NCBI RefSeq assembly: GCF_036227605.1
Contig: NZ_CP109487.1
Coordinates: forward strand, 5,185,001-5,249,000
Source of the DNA: Streptomyces sp. NBC_01439
Lineage (GTDB): Bacteria; Actinomycetota; Actinomycetes; Streptomycetales; Streptomycetaceae
DNA: 64,000 bases
Direction: 5' to 3'
The translations under genes were made by a program, and so were the position numbers. The notes beneath the pieces are model-generated. The model was not told where the DNA came from, made no database searches, and worked only from the letters and a program-made list of their open reading frames with translations. This document shows, piece by piece, positions 45,002 through 53,711 of this stretch (positions are counted from its first letter, which is position 1; every line of letters begins with the position of its first letter).

Positions 45002-45799
45002 CTACGAGGCGGTCTGTGAAGCCGGCTGCGCGGCCGTCTGCGCCGGCTGCGCAGCCGGCTGACCGGCGGTCCTGGCCGCGGCCTTGGCCGCCGCCTGGGC
45101 CGCGGCTTCCGCCGCCGCCCGCTCGACCTTCTCCGGCGTGACGAAGCGGTAGCCGACGTTGCGGACCGTGCCGATCAGGGACTCGTGCTCGGGGCCGAGC
45201 TTGGCGCGCAGCCGCCGTACGTGCACGTCGACGGTCCGGGTGCCGCCGAAGTAGTCGTAGCCCCAGACCTCCTGGAGCAGCTGGGCGCGCGTGAAGACCC
45301 GGCCCGGGTGCTGGGCGAGGTACTTGAGCAGCTCGAACTCCTTGAAGGTGAGGTCGAGCACCCGCCCCTTGAGCTTGGCGGAGTACGTGGCCTCGTCCAC
45401 CGACAGGTCACCGTTGCGGATCTCCATCGGGGAGTCGTCCGAGCCCAGCTGCTGACGGCCGGTGGCCAGGCGCAGCCGTGCCTCGACCTCCGCCGGACCC
45501 GCGGTGTCCAGGAGGACGTCGTCGATGCCCCAGTCGGCGGTGACGGCGGCCAGGCCGCCCTCGGTGACGACCAGGATCAGCGGACAGCCCGGTCCGGTGG
45601 AGCGGAGCAGCTGGCACAGCGACCGCACCTGCGGCAGGTCGCGGCGGCCGTCCACGAGGATGACATCGGCTCCCGGGGTGTCCACCAGGGCGGGGCCCTC
45701 GGCCGGGGCGACCCGGACGTTGTGCAGCAGCAGGCCGAGGGCGGGCAGCACCTCGGTCGACGGCTGCAGGGCGTTGGTGAGCAGCAGGAGTGAGCTCAC
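45002..45799 (-). CDS. glnR: Nitrogen-metabolism regulator GlnR (orphan OmpR-type)
   Basis: 265 residues. The atypical receiver domain has one Asp50 ([11 protein letters not shown]) but lacks the usual acidic pocket pair, so classical phosphorylation is not expected. The winged-helix DNA-binding domain ([53 protein letters not shown]) is followed by a low-complexity Ala/Gln tail. GlnR is the global activator/repressor of nitrogen assimilation genes (glnA, amtB, nir) in streptomycetes. GTG 45799 has aggtgg 8 bp upstream. No partner kinase is adjacent, as is normal. Confidence 0.95.
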   Translation of the reverse strand: MSSLLLLTNALQPSTEVLPALGLLLHNVRVAPAEGPALVDTPGADVILVDGRRDLPQVRSLCQLLRSTGPGCPLILVVTEGGLAAVTADWGIDDVLLDTAGPAEVEARLRLATGRQQLGSDDSPMEIRNGDLSVDEATYSAKLKGRVLDLTFKEFELLKYLAQHPGRVFTRAQLLQEVWGYDYFGGTRTVDVHVRRLRAKLGPEHESLIGTVRNVGYRFVTPEKVERAAAEAAAQAAAKAAARTAGQPAAQPAQTAAQPASQTAS

Positions 45800-45984
45800 G
45801 ACCGACCACCTGCCCGGGTCGGACGGTGGTGCACGGTTCGCTGGTCCATCACGTCGGTTCCTCCTCGGTCCCGTCGAGGACATGCGTGGTACTGCTTCGT
45901 ACGTCTTGCCCGGCGTCCCCGCGATCCCCGCGCCCTGGGGTCCGCATGGATACCACTGTTCTCGGTTCGTTCAACGCGCTGAAA

Positions 45985-46024
45985 GCACAAAAGGACCCGG
46001 GGGCAACGTTGCCCGGATCCTCTC
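45985..46024 (-). terminator. Terminator-like hairpin in the glnR upstream region
   Basis: Read on the minus strand, ggatccgggcaac pairs with gttgccc and gggtcc (2-nt bulge, one wobble) and is followed by tttt. The core gggcaacgttgccc (46001-46014) is perfectly palindromic. It lies ~200 nt upstream of the glnR start in the same orientation, within the otherwise featureless 460-bp gap 45800-46259. Confidence 0.5.
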
Positions 46025-46259
46025 GCCAAGCAGAATAGCCCACCCGTCGATGCGTGGCCGAGGCTTCTTCCGCTTCCACTTCTGTGGTTCATGCCACGCC
46101 CCTGCCCTGCGTAAGCCCGGGTTTCACCGGATCGGGGGCCCGCCGAGCGGTAACTCGGGGCCGACGGGCGCACACCCGGCGCGTCGGGGCACGCGGGGGT
46201 CGGCGGTGGGAGGGGCCATCATGGAGGCCGACGGTAGAGAGCCGACGATAGGAGCAGCA

Positions 46260-46514
46260 GTGGCAACCGGAACCATCCGCTACTGGGCGGCGGCCAAGGC
46301 TGCGGCCAAGACGGCGGAGGAGCCGTACTCGGCGCGCACACTGGCCGAGGCGCTCGACGCCGTGCGGGAGCGCCACCCCGGGGAGCTGACCCGGGTCCTG
46401 CTGCGCTGCTCCTTCCTCGTGAACGACGAGCCTGTGGGCAAGCGCCCGCATGATTCCGTCCCGCTGACCGAAGGGGGCACCGTCGAGGTGCTCCCGCCGT
46501 TCGCGGGCGGGTGA
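46260..46514 (+). CDS. MoaD/ThiS-family sulfur-carrier-like protein
   Basis: 84 residues of ubiquitin-like beta-grasp type, ending in the Gly-Gly required for thiocarboxylate formation (VEVLPPFAGG). Such proteins deliver sulfur to molybdopterin, thiamine or other products; which one cannot be told here. GTG 46260 has aggag 8 bp upstream and is preferred to ATG 46221. The next gene begins 10 bp after the stop. A sulfurtransferase operon lies 2.5 kb downstream. Confidence 0.85.
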   Translation: MATGTIRYWAAAKAAAKTAEEPYSARTLAEALDAVRERHPGELTRVLLRCSFLVNDEPVGKRPHDSVPLTEGGTVEVLPPFAGG

Positions 46515-46524
46515 GCGGGAGCCG

Positions 46525-47865
46525 ATGAGTACGCCTGAAGAACAGCAGCGCCAGCAGTACGCGCAGCAGCAGCACCAGCAGTACGCGCAGCAGCACCAGC
46601 AGCACCAGGAGGACCCGTACGGGACCCAGACCTGGCAGTCCGACACCTGGGACACCAGCTACCAGCCGGTGCACCCGCCGCTGGGCGCGGTGCCCGGGCA
46701 GCCGGCGGCGCCCGAGGGCTGGTTCCGCGACGAGGCCCCGGCGGCCCCGGCGGCCCCGGGCTCCTGGCCGGACGGCTCCGGAGCCGTCGGCGGCTACGCC
46801 CCGGCCCCGGATGCGTACCCGCAGCCGGTGGTTCCCGAGGGCTGGTACCGGGACGGGGCCCAGGCTCCGGCGCCCGCCGCTGCTCCGGTCCAGGAGTGGC
46901 CGCAGGGTGCGGAGACGGCCTACCTGCCGCCCTACCCGGGCCCCGGGCCCGACCAGCAGCACCAGCCCCCGAACCAGCACCAGCAGCACCGGCAGCCGCT
47001 GCCGGTCGAGGAGACGGCGTACATGCCGCCGGTGGCCGACGTGTCCGCCGCCGAGCCGCAGGAGATCACCTCCTGGTCCCCGCCCACCCTCGCCGGCAAC
47101 ACCCTGCGCGCCGTCGACCCCGCCCAGGCGCGCGCCGAGGGCCGGTCGCCGATCATCGACCCCGGTCCGCAGTCCGCCATACTCACCGCTGCCCTCGGGC
47201 TGCTGCTCGCCGTGGCCGCCGCCTTCGGGCAGTACGCCCTGCTCCTGCCGCTGATCGCCCTGCAGGGCCTCACGGCAGCCGGCTGGTTCCGCCTCAACGG
47301 CATGTGGCCCGCCCGTCAGGGCATCGCCCTCGCCTTCGCCGGAGCCGTCGTCGCCGATGCGGCCGTGCTCGCCGTCGATCCCCTCTACGGAGCCGGTGCG
47401 ATCGTCGGCACCCTCGGTGCCTGGGTGCTGCTCACGCTCGTCCTGCAGCTGCGCAGCCACGCCGATCCCGACGAGCGGATGTACGGGTTGATGGCCTCGG
47501 TGGCCTCGGCCGCCCTCGCCATCATCTGTGCGGGCTATCTCGCGGCCGATTCCGCCGCCGCCACGGTCGGTGCGGTCGCCGTCGCGGTCGCCGTCTTCGC
47601 CCGTGCGCTGCCGCTGCCCACCGCCCCCTCGGTCGGCGTCTCGCTGGCCGCGGCCGCCGGTGCCGGCATCGCGGTCGGCGGGCTGACCTCGGTCGGTGCG
47701 GGCGGGGCGCTGATCGGTCTCGTGGCCGGGGTGTGCGCGCTGGTCGGGCTGCGCGTGGCGGCGTACGACTACCCGTCGAAGTTTGTGCACATGACGGCCG
47801 GTGTGGCCCTGCCGCTCGCGGCGGCCGCCCCCGCCGTGTACTTGATCGGCCGGGTGGTGGGCTGA
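46525..47865 (+). CDS. Polytopic membrane protein with Gln/Pro-rich N-terminus
   Basis: 446 residues. The first ~220 residues are low-complexity: poly-Gln/His (QQQHQQYAQQHQQHQ), then Pro/Ala with repeated WFRD and WYRDG-type units and ETAYLPP/ETAYMPP repeats. They are probably disordered and cytoplasmic. The C-terminal half has seven or eight membrane helices (ILTAALGLLLAVAAAFG onward). No family is recognised. It starts at ATG 46525 behind gggag, in one operon with the MoaD/ThiS-like gene. Confidence 0.75.
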   Translation: MSTPEEQQRQQYAQQQHQQYAQQHQQHQEDPYGTQTWQSDTWDTSYQPVHPPLGAVPGQPAAPEGWFRDEAPAAPAAPGSWPDGSGAVGGYAPAPDAYPQPVVPEGWYRDGAQAPAPAAAPVQEWPQGAETAYLPPYPGPGPDQQHQPPNQHQQHRQPLPVEETAYMPPVADVSAAEPQEITSWSPPTLAGNTLRAVDPAQARAEGRSPIIDPGPQSAILTAALGLLLAVAAAFGQYALLLPLIALQGLTAAGWFRLNGMWPARQGIALAFAGAVVADAAVLAVDPLYGAGAIVGTLGAWVLLTLVLQLRSHADPDERMYGLMASVASAALAIICAGYLAADSAAATVGAVAVAVAVFARALPLPTAPSVGVSLAAAAGAGIAVGGLTSVGAGGALIGLVAGVCALVGLRVAAYDYPSKFVHMTAGVALPLAAAAPAVYLIGRVVG

Positions 47866-47928
47866 TCCCTGCCTGACGACGGTCATGGTCAACTAGAACG
47901 CACGTACCGATTAGTAGGGGGAGGGAAC

Positions 47929-48642
47929 GTGCGTTTCCTACGTGTCGTTGTGATCGTCGGAGTGGTTCTGGGGGCCCTGTTCGTGGGGGTGGACCGCTGG
48001 GCCGCGGGTTACGTCGAGAACCGGCTGGCCGAGCGAATACAGGCGCGGCAGGGCCTGGCCGGTTCCTCGGAGGTGGAGGTCCACGGCTTCCCCTTCCTCA
48101 CCCAGGTGCTCAGCCGCGACCTCGACCAGGTCGACCTGAAGCTGCGGGGCGTGGAGGTCACCGCCGAGGGCCGCAAGACGCGGCTGTCGGAGCTGGACGC
48201 GAGCTTCCACGGGGTGAAGCTGAACGGTGACTACAGCGGCGGCACCGCCGACCGGGCCGAGGGCACCGCGCTCATCACGTACGCCGACCTGACGGCGGCC
48301 TCGCAGACCGGCGCGACCCTCTCCTACGGCGGGGCGCCGGGCAAGGTGAAGGTCACCGCGACAGTGGACCTCGCCGGCAAGAAGCTGTCGCACAGCGTGG
48401 TGTCGACCGTCACCCTGGAGGACGCGACCGGCGGAAAGGGCAAGATCGTCCGGGTGCGCGCCGACGAGGTGCCGGGCGCGAGCCTGCCCGGGGTCGAGGG
48501 GATGATCCGCAAGAAGACCGACTTCGACCGCGATCTCGGCAGCGGCATGCCGGCCGGACTCCAGCTCTCGTCCCTGACCTCGGACGAGGCCGGCGTGCAC
48601 CTCGCGCTGGGCGGCACGAACGTGGTGGTGGCCGGATCGTGA
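47929..48642 (+). CDS. DUF2993-type (LmeA-like) secreted/anchored protein
   Basis: 237 residues. An N-terminal membrane anchor (VVVIVGVVLGALFVGVD) precedes a DUF2993 domain: VENRLAERIQARQGLAGSSEVEVHGFPFLTQVLSRDLDQVDLKLRGV. The domain belongs to the TULIP-like lipid-binding proteins, of which mycobacterial LmeA is one. It probably handles a lipid or lipoglycan at the envelope. GTG 47929 follows an agggggag ribosome-binding site. It stands alone, 64 bp after the preceding gene. Confidence 0.82.
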   Translation: MRFLRVVVIVGVVLGALFVGVDRWAAGYVENRLAERIQARQGLAGSSEVEVHGFPFLTQVLSRDLDQVDLKLRGVEVTAEGRKTRLSELDASFHGVKLNGDYSGGTADRAEGTALITYADLTAASQTGATLSYGGAPGKVKVTATVDLAGKKLSHSVVSTVTLEDATGGKGKIVRVRADEVPGASLPGVEGMIRKKTDFDRDLGSGMPAGLQLSSLTSDEAGVHLALGGTNVVVAGS

Positions 48643-48803
48643 GACGGCGCGGTCCGATCCGCAGAAGGACGGGCCGCACGGCAGGTCCCGGGGGCGCCGC
48701 AGCGGCCGCCCCGGGCTCTCGCATCCCAACATTCGGACGATCCTGTCTCGATATATGACACGCCGGTGACAGGGCGGCTGATTCGTCCCTACGATCCATG
48801 GCT

Positions 48804-48887
48804 ATGAAGCATCAGCAGGCGGACCTCACGAAGCGACGGGCAGTAGACCTGTGTCGCGTCGCCGCCATGCTCTGTCGATCCATGTGA
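48804..48887 (+). CDS. Cysteine-containing leader peptide upstream of sulfurtransferase operon
   Basis: 27 residues, MKHQQADLTKRRAVDLCRVA followed by AMLCRSM. The RRAVDLCRVAAMLC pattern is the actinobacterial leader-peptide type found ahead of sulfur genes, where ribosome stalling at Cys codons is thought to sense cysteine (known for mycobacteria, inferred here). It ends 176 bp before the sulfurtransferase ATG. In-frame ATGs at 48798 and 48804 are both possible. It is too short for ordinary gene finders. Confidence 0.75.
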   Translation: MKHQQADLTKRRAVDLCRVAAMLCRSM

Positions 48888-49063
48888 ACTGTGAGCGCAT
48901 CCGCTCCATCGACCGGACGACGGCCCCACGGCCCTTCCCGCGTGACCGCACCAGCCTCCTGATTCCCTGACGCCTCCCCGCGCAGGACCTCGAGCGCACC
49001 CGTAGGCACGCAGCACGCGTTACCAGCACAGCCCCGCCGCACACTGCCCCGGAGGAGAACACC

Positions 49064-49909
49064 ATGAGCCGCAGCGACGTCCTCGTAGACGCCGACTGGG
49101 TCGAGGCCCACCTGAACGACGCCAACGTCGTCATCGTCGAGGTGGACGAGGACACGTCCGCGTACGACAAGAACCACATCACCAACGCCGTCCGGATCGA
49201 CTGGAAGAGCGACCTCCAGGACCCGGTCCGCCGCGACTTCGTGGACCAGGAGGGCTTCGAGAAGCTCCTCTCCGCCAAGGGCATCTCCAACGACGACACC
49301 GTCGTCCTCTACGGCGGCAACAACAACTGGTTCGCGTCCTACGCCTACTGGTACTTCAAGCTCTACGGCCACCAGGACGTGAAGCTCCTCGACGGCGGCC
49401 GCAAGAAGTGGGAGCTCGACTCCCGCGACCTGGTCGACGGCACGGACGTCCCGAACCGCCCGGCCACCGCGTACAAGGCCAAGCCCCAGGACACCTCCAT
49501 CCGCGCCTTCCGCGACGACGTCGTGGCCGCGATCGGCTCCCTGAACCTGGTCGACGTCCGTTCGCCCGACGAGTTCTCCGGCAAGCTGCTCGCCCCGGCG
49601 CACCTCCCGCAGGAGCAGTCGCAGCGCCCCGGTCACGTGCCGAGCGCCCGCAACATCCCGTGGTCGAAGAACGCCAACGACGACGGCACCTTCAAGTCGG
49701 ACGACGAGCTGACCGCCCTCTACCAGGCGGAGCAGGTCGATCTGGCGAAGGACACCATCGCCTACTGCCGCATCGGTGAGCGCTCCGCGCTCACGTGGTT
49801 CGTGCTGCACGAGCTCCTGGGCCAGGAGAACGTCAAGAACTACGACGGTTCGTGGACCGAGTACGGCTCGCTCGTCGGCGTGCCGATCGAGCTCGGCGCC
49901 AACAAGTAA
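49064..49909 (+). CDS. Two-domain sulfurtransferase (rhodanese)
   Basis: 281 residues. Two rhodanese domains are visible. The first (DVLVDADWVEAHLNDANVVIVEVDED...) is structural. The second carries the active Cys loop in TIAYCRIGERS (near residue 230). It transfers sulfur from thiosulfate or a mercaptan to a thiophilic acceptor. ATG 49064 has a strong ggaggag site. A DUF1416 gene follows in the same operon, and a Cys-containing leader peptide precedes it, so it is probably controlled by sulfur status. Confidence 0.95.
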   Translation: MSRSDVLVDADWVEAHLNDANVVIVEVDEDTSAYDKNHITNAVRIDWKSDLQDPVRRDFVDQEGFEKLLSAKGISNDDTVVLYGGNNNWFASYAYWYFKLYGHQDVKLLDGGRKKWELDSRDLVDGTDVPNRPATAYKAKPQDTSIRAFRDDVVAAIGSLNLVDVRSPDEFSGKLLAPAHLPQEQSQRPGHVPSARNIPWSKNANDDGTFKSDDELTALYQAEQVDLAKDTIAYCRIGERSALTWFVLHELLGQENVKNYDGSWTEYGSLVGVPIELGANK

Positions 49910-49970
49910 GCAGACCACCGGGCACGCGACGGCCCTCGTAGTACGACCTCTCTAGGACAGGACAGAGAAC

Positions 49971-50261
49971 ATGTGTGGAGCACAGATCGGCGGGCCCGAC
50001 CTCGCGACGCTGAAGCCCGGTGAGACCGCCATCCAGGGCCAGATCACCAAGGACGGCGAGCCGGTGTCCGGCTACGTCCGCCTGCTGGACTCGACCGGCG
50101 AGTTCACCGCGGAGGTCCCGACCTCGGCGACCGGCCAGTTCCGCTTCTACGCCGCCACCGGCTCCTGGACGCTGCGGGCGCTCGTCCCGGGTGCCCAGGC
50201 GGACCGTGCCGTGGTCGTCGCCGAGGCCGGCGGCGTGACGGACGTGGCGATCGCGGTCTGA
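49971..50261 (+). CDS. DUF1416 (SseC-like) protein
   Basis: 96 residues forming a small beta-sandwich-like protein: GETAIQGQITKDGEPVSGYVRLLDSTGEFTAEVPTSATGQFRFYAATGSWTLRALV. A single Cys sits at position 2 (MCGAQIGGPD). Its family pairs constantly with rhodanese genes in Actinobacteria (sseC in mycobacteria), which suggests a sulfur-transfer partner role. It lies 61 bp downstream of the sulfurtransferase. Confidence 0.9.
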   Translation: MCGAQIGGPDLATLKPGETAIQGQITKDGEPVSGYVRLLDSTGEFTAEVPTSATGQFRFYAATGSWTLRALVPGAQADRAVVVAEAGGVTDVAIAV

Positions 50262-50293
50262 GCACCGCACGTGTGATCGCCTGATCGAACGGC

Positions 50294-50348
50294 CGAAGGG
50301 CCGCACCCCCGGGGGTTGGACGCCACTGGAACGGGGTGCGGCCCTTCG
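50294..50348. terminator. Terminator of the sulfurtransferase-DUF1416 operon
   Basis: A perfect 16-bp stem (cgaagggccgcacccc at 50294-50309 and ggggtgcggcccttcg at 50333-50348) has a 23-nt loop. It lies 32 bp after the DUF1416 stop. Confidence 0.85.
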
Positions 50349-50397
50349 TGCCGTCCGCGTCCCTTGCGGGCGGGGGCGCCGGATCTACGCTGGAGGC

Positions 50398-50661
50398 ATG
50401 TACGCCCGGCGCCGGCGCGCCTACTTCCTGCTCATGGGCGGATGCCTGGTCCTCTTCGTGTCCGCCTGGACCTTCGTGCGCCTGCTGTCGGTGGAGGCTG
50501 CCGTGGCCATGTGCGTGGTCGCCATGGTCATCCCGCCGGTCGCCGCGATGATCGCCAACCGGCGCGGCCCGGACGACCGCTGGTGGGACGACCCCTCGGG
50601 CGACCCGAAGTCCGACGAGTGGTGGGACGAACTGGATGGAAAACGGCGCCACGACGACTGA
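50398..50661 (+). CDS. Small DUF3099-type membrane protein
   Basis: 87 residues. The basic N-terminus (MYARRRRAYF) precedes two helices (LLMGGCLVLFVSAWTFVRLL, AAVAMCVVAMVIPPVAAMIA) and an acidic, Trp-rich C-terminus (DRWWDDPSGDPKSDEWWDELDGKRR). This is the DUF3099 layout; the function is unknown. It starts at ATG 50398, shortly after the operon terminator. Confidence 0.85.
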   Translation: MYARRRRAYFLLMGGCLVLFVSAWTFVRLLSVEAAVAMCVVAMVIPPVAAMIANRRGPDDRWWDDPSGDPKSDEWWDELDGKRRHDD

Positions 50662-50774
50662 AACCTCACGAGACGAGAATGTGATCTTCCCTCGTACAAC
50701 TGCTCCGTCGCGGTGTGGGTCAAGGGGTACGCGCGGGTAACCAGCTCGCGCTCGCAGGCCTGTGGGGGACCCCT

Positions 50775-51563
50775 TTGGAACACGAACAGACCATCCCGGA
50801 GCCGCAGAAAGAGGGGGAGAGCGCACCGGAGCCGGACACTTCGGTCCCGCGCCGCCGGGCGGGGCGCACGGCTCTTCTGATCGCGGGCGCGGTAGCGCTC
50901 GGCGTCCTCGCCGGGACGATCACCGGCTACGCGGTCCAGTACCACCGCGAGCCCACCCCGCTGCCGCCGCTGGCCCGGCAGAAGATGGCCGCGCCGTCGC
51001 CGGCCGCCATGAACGACGCGTCGAGCCGGCGCTCGATCAACGCCAATCGCTGGCACAAGGCGGACGAGGACCTGGCCAAGAAGCTGCTGGACGTTCCCGG
51101 CGGCGCGCAGGACAGCGTCTCGGGGCCCGAATCCCCGGACAACTTCTCCGCGGGCTACTTCCTCGACCCCTCCGAGGGCGTCGGCTCGCTCGCCAGGCAC
51201 GTCAAGCGCCTCGCCTCCGCCCACTGGGCCGAGAACGACCGGAACTTCGTCGACATCAACCTGCTCCAGTTCCGTGAGCGCGGCGGCGCCGAGGACTTCT
51301 ACGCGGGCATGGTGAAGTACATGCCCGGCAAGGATTTCGCGGGCAACACGGGCAAGGAACTCCCGGGCGTACCGGGGGACTTCGGGCACCTGTGGATCGA
51401 CTCCGAAGCGCATGAGGAGCCCGGTTACCACCCGATCCGCCAGGGCCGCGCGCTGATCCGCCGCGGCGACATCGTGGCGGTCATCGAGTACACGAACAAC
51501 CGCGGCGAGATCGACGAGAAGACCGTGGTCGAGCTGGCCAAGCGACAGATGGAGCGGCTGTGA
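50775..51563 (+). CDS. Membrane-anchored extracytoplasmic protein, first of three related genes
   Basis: 262 residues. An acidic cytoplasmic N-terminus is followed by one helix (TALLIAGAVALGVLAGTITGYAV) and an extracellular domain of ~190 residues with no recognised motif. TTG 50775 is preceded by tgggggac and excludes an upstream stretch that does not look coding; GTG 50715 is possible. Its stop overlaps the next gene's GTG as GTGA. The three consecutive genes share topology and probably arose by duplication or act as one complex (inference). Confidence 0.72.
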   Translation: MEHEQTIPEPQKEGESAPEPDTSVPRRRAGRTALLIAGAVALGVLAGTITGYAVQYHREPTPLPPLARQKMAAPSPAAMNDASSRRSINANRWHKADEDLAKKLLDVPGGAQDSVSGPESPDNFSAGYFLDPSEGVGSLARHVKRLASAHWAENDRNFVDINLLQFRERGGAEDFYAGMVKYMPGKDFAGNTGKELPGVPGDFGHLWIDSEAHEEPGYHPIRQGRALIRRGDIVAVIEYTNNRGEIDEKTVVELAKRQMERL

Positions 51564-52480
51564 GCGAGCAGCAGAACGCAACCGACGCCGTGCCGGAGCC
51601 CGCGCAGCACACCGATCCCGACTCCGCGCCCGCGGCCCAGGCCCAGCCCGTGCCCGAGGCCCAGCCCGTGATCGCGGCGGCCGAGACGGTCGAGCCCGCA
51701 GCCGCGCCGACGCCCGCAGCCGCGCCCGCGCGCAAGCGGAACCGCAGGACGCTCGCCCTGGTCGCGGCGTCCGTGGCCGTCGTCGTCCTGGCGGGCGCCG
51801 GCGTCGCCGCCACGGCCGCGTTCGCGAACGCCGACCGGACCGCACCGACGCGGTACTGGGTGCCCGAGAACCACACGACCGGCGGCTCGGCGGCCCCGGT
51901 GCCGTCGGTGCCCCCCAACGAGCTGACGGGCAAGCTGCTGCCCATGCCCGTCGACTACTGGCCCGGCCCCGACGTCGACCCCGAGGGGAACTTCTACTAC
52001 CTCCCGAGCGACAAGGCGCTGCAGAGCTTCAAGGACGCCCGTACGGGTCTCTCCAGCAGCGAACGCACCGAGCGGGACAAGGCGCTGGCGGACATGAAGC
52101 TCAAGGGCATGGCCGGGCGCAGCTATGCCCGCGGCGAAGGCTACGGCGGTGCGGTCGCCGAGATCCGGCTCGTCCAGGCCGATCCGCAGCAGCTCGCCAA
52201 GTTCGGCGAGTTCGCCAAGAAGCTCATCGAGTTCACCGGCGCCGACGGCAAGGCGCCCCAGGTCGAGGGCTATCCGCAGGCCAAGTGCGGGCTGGACGAC
52301 TCGCTCAAGGGCGGGAAGGACGGCAAGGAGAAGATCGACGCCCTCGACTGCGTGGCGGTCGAAGGGGACGTCCTCGTGACCTTCCGCATGTACGGGAGCA
52401 AGGGATTCGCGGTGAAGGACGCCGCGGGCCTGTTCAAGCAGCAACTCGACCACCTCAAGTCCCCCGGAGAGTCCGCGTGA
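51560..52480 (+). CDS. Membrane-anchored extracytoplasmic protein, second of three
   Basis: 306 residues, starting MSEQQ. A long Ala/Pro/Glu-rich cytoplasmic part (~65 residues) precedes one helix (TLALVAASVAVVVLAGAGVAATAAF) and an extracellular domain of ~210 residues (ELTGKLLPMPVDYWPGPDVDPEGNFYYLP, later two Cys: QAKCGLDD and ALDCVAVEG). No family is recognised. It overlaps both neighbours by 4 nt, so the three are cotranslated. Confidence 0.78.
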   Translation: MSEQQNATDAVPEPAQHTDPDSAPAAQAQPVPEAQPVIAAAETVEPAAAPTPAAAPARKRNRRTLALVAASVAVVVLAGAGVAATAAFANADRTAPTRYWVPENHTTGGSAAPVPSVPPNELTGKLLPMPVDYWPGPDVDPEGNFYYLPSDKALQSFKDARTGLSSSERTERDKALADMKLKGMAGRSYARGEGYGGAVAEIRLVQADPQQLAKFGEFAKKLIEFTGADGKAPQVEGYPQAKCGLDDSLKGGKDGKEKIDALDCVAVEGDVLVTFRMYGSKGFAVKDAAGLFKQQLDHLKSPGESA

Positions 52481-53568
52481 GCGAGCAGACCACCACCGGC
52501 GGCGAGGGGGCGGCCGTGCCCGCGCCCGCCGCGCAGACCTCCGAGGCCGGGGCCGGGGCCGAGCACGTGCCCGCGCCCGAGCCCGAGCCCGCGCCCGAGC
52601 CGGAGGCCACCGAGGCAGTCGCCGCGGTAGCGGAGGCCGCCGGTGCCCCGGAGCCCGCGCCCGCCGTTCAGGCCCCCGGGGCCACGCCCGAGCCCGGCGC
52701 CAACCCCTGGACCGCGCCCGCGGCCGCGGCCGAGGGCGGAGCCAGCCCCTGGCCGGCCCCGCCCGCCCCGCCCAAGGACCGGCGGCGTCTGTTCGCCGCC
52801 CTGCGCTGGACCGCCGCCGTCGTCGTCTTCGCCGCCGTCGGCACGGGGGTCGCGCTCGGGATCACGGTGCCCGAGCGCACCGACATCCCCGGCCTGGCCA
52901 CCGAGAGCGACGGCCGTTGGACGTTCCCGGAGCTGTCCCGGCCCGCGCTGCCCGCCGGCGCCCCGGTGCCCCAGGGCCCGGACAACAGGGACGGGACGCA
53001 CTACGCGAAGCTCAACGGCCTGCTGCTGCCCGCCCCCGTGGGTGCCAAGGCCGACGACACGGTCAAGGCGGACAAGGACGGGGCGGTGTCGGTCGACGCC
53101 TTCCTGGAGGAGTACACGTCCGAGGCCCGCGAGAAGCTGAAGCAGTCCCTCGAATGGGACGGGCTGCGGCAGATCACCGGCCGGGGCTGGACGACGGCGG
53201 ACGGCACGCGGACCCACGTGTACCTGCTGCGCTTCCACTCCTCGGGCTTCGTGGACGCGTTCAAGGGCTGCGACAGCAACGCGCAGCTGAACGGCGTCTC
53301 GGCCCTGGACCTGGACGACGTCTGGAGCAAGGCCAAGAACACCCAGATGAACAGCACCACGCTGGACTTCCCGGGGGCGGCCAACTTCGACGGCACCGAA
53401 CTCAGCATCTACCAGGAAGTGAAGCCCGTCCTCGGGGACGAGCAGACCAAGATCGGGTGCCTCCGGACAGGTGATGTCCTGGGCATGGTCATCCAGACCC
53501 GCAAGGGCGAGGTGGCCCCCGTCCCCTTCCACCAGTCGGTGATCCTGCAGAGCCAGCTGCTGAGCTGA
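52477..53568 (+). CDS. Membrane-anchored extracytoplasmic protein, third of three
   Basis: 363 residues, starting with SEQTTT like its upstream neighbour (SEQQNA). A Pro/Glu/Ala-rich cytoplasmic region (~100 residues) precedes one helix (WTAAVVVFAAVGTGVALGI) and an extracellular domain containing KLNGLLLPAPVGAKADD, comparable to ELTGKLLPMPV in the second protein, and two Cys (KGCDSN, IGCLRT). GTG 52477 overlaps the previous stop. No function is recognised. Confidence 0.78.
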   Translation: MSEQTTTGGEGAAVPAPAAQTSEAGAGAEHVPAPEPEPAPEPEATEAVAAVAEAAGAPEPAPAVQAPGATPEPGANPWTAPAAAAEGGASPWPAPPAPPKDRRRLFAALRWTAAVVVFAAVGTGVALGITVPERTDIPGLATESDGRWTFPELSRPALPAGAPVPQGPDNRDGTHYAKLNGLLLPAPVGAKADDTVKADKDGAVSVDAFLEEYTSEAREKLKQSLEWDGLRQITGRGWTTADGTRTHVYLLRFHSSGFVDAFKGCDSNAQLNGVSALDLDDVWSKAKNTQMNSTTLDFPGAANFDGTELSIYQEVKPVLGDEQTKIGCLRTGDVLGMVIQTRKGEVAPVPFHQSVILQSQLLS

Positions 53569-53573
53569 CCGCC

Positions 53574-53617
53574 GGGCCGGTCCCGGGCCGGTCCCGGGCC
53601 GGTCCCGGGCCGGACCG
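53574..53617. repeat. 11-bp tandem repeat after the three-gene operon
   Basis: Three perfect and one degenerate copies of gggccggtccc start 6 bp past the stop codon. Each unit is itself near-palindromic, so the array can fold and may serve as a transcript end. Confidence 0.8.
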
Positions 53618-53711
53618 GGGCTACGGGCCACCTCACACGGTGCGCCCGGCCCCGGGACAGTAGGCTTGGGAACCGGCCCGTACCCCCCGAACGAATTCCG
53701 AGGAGCACCCC

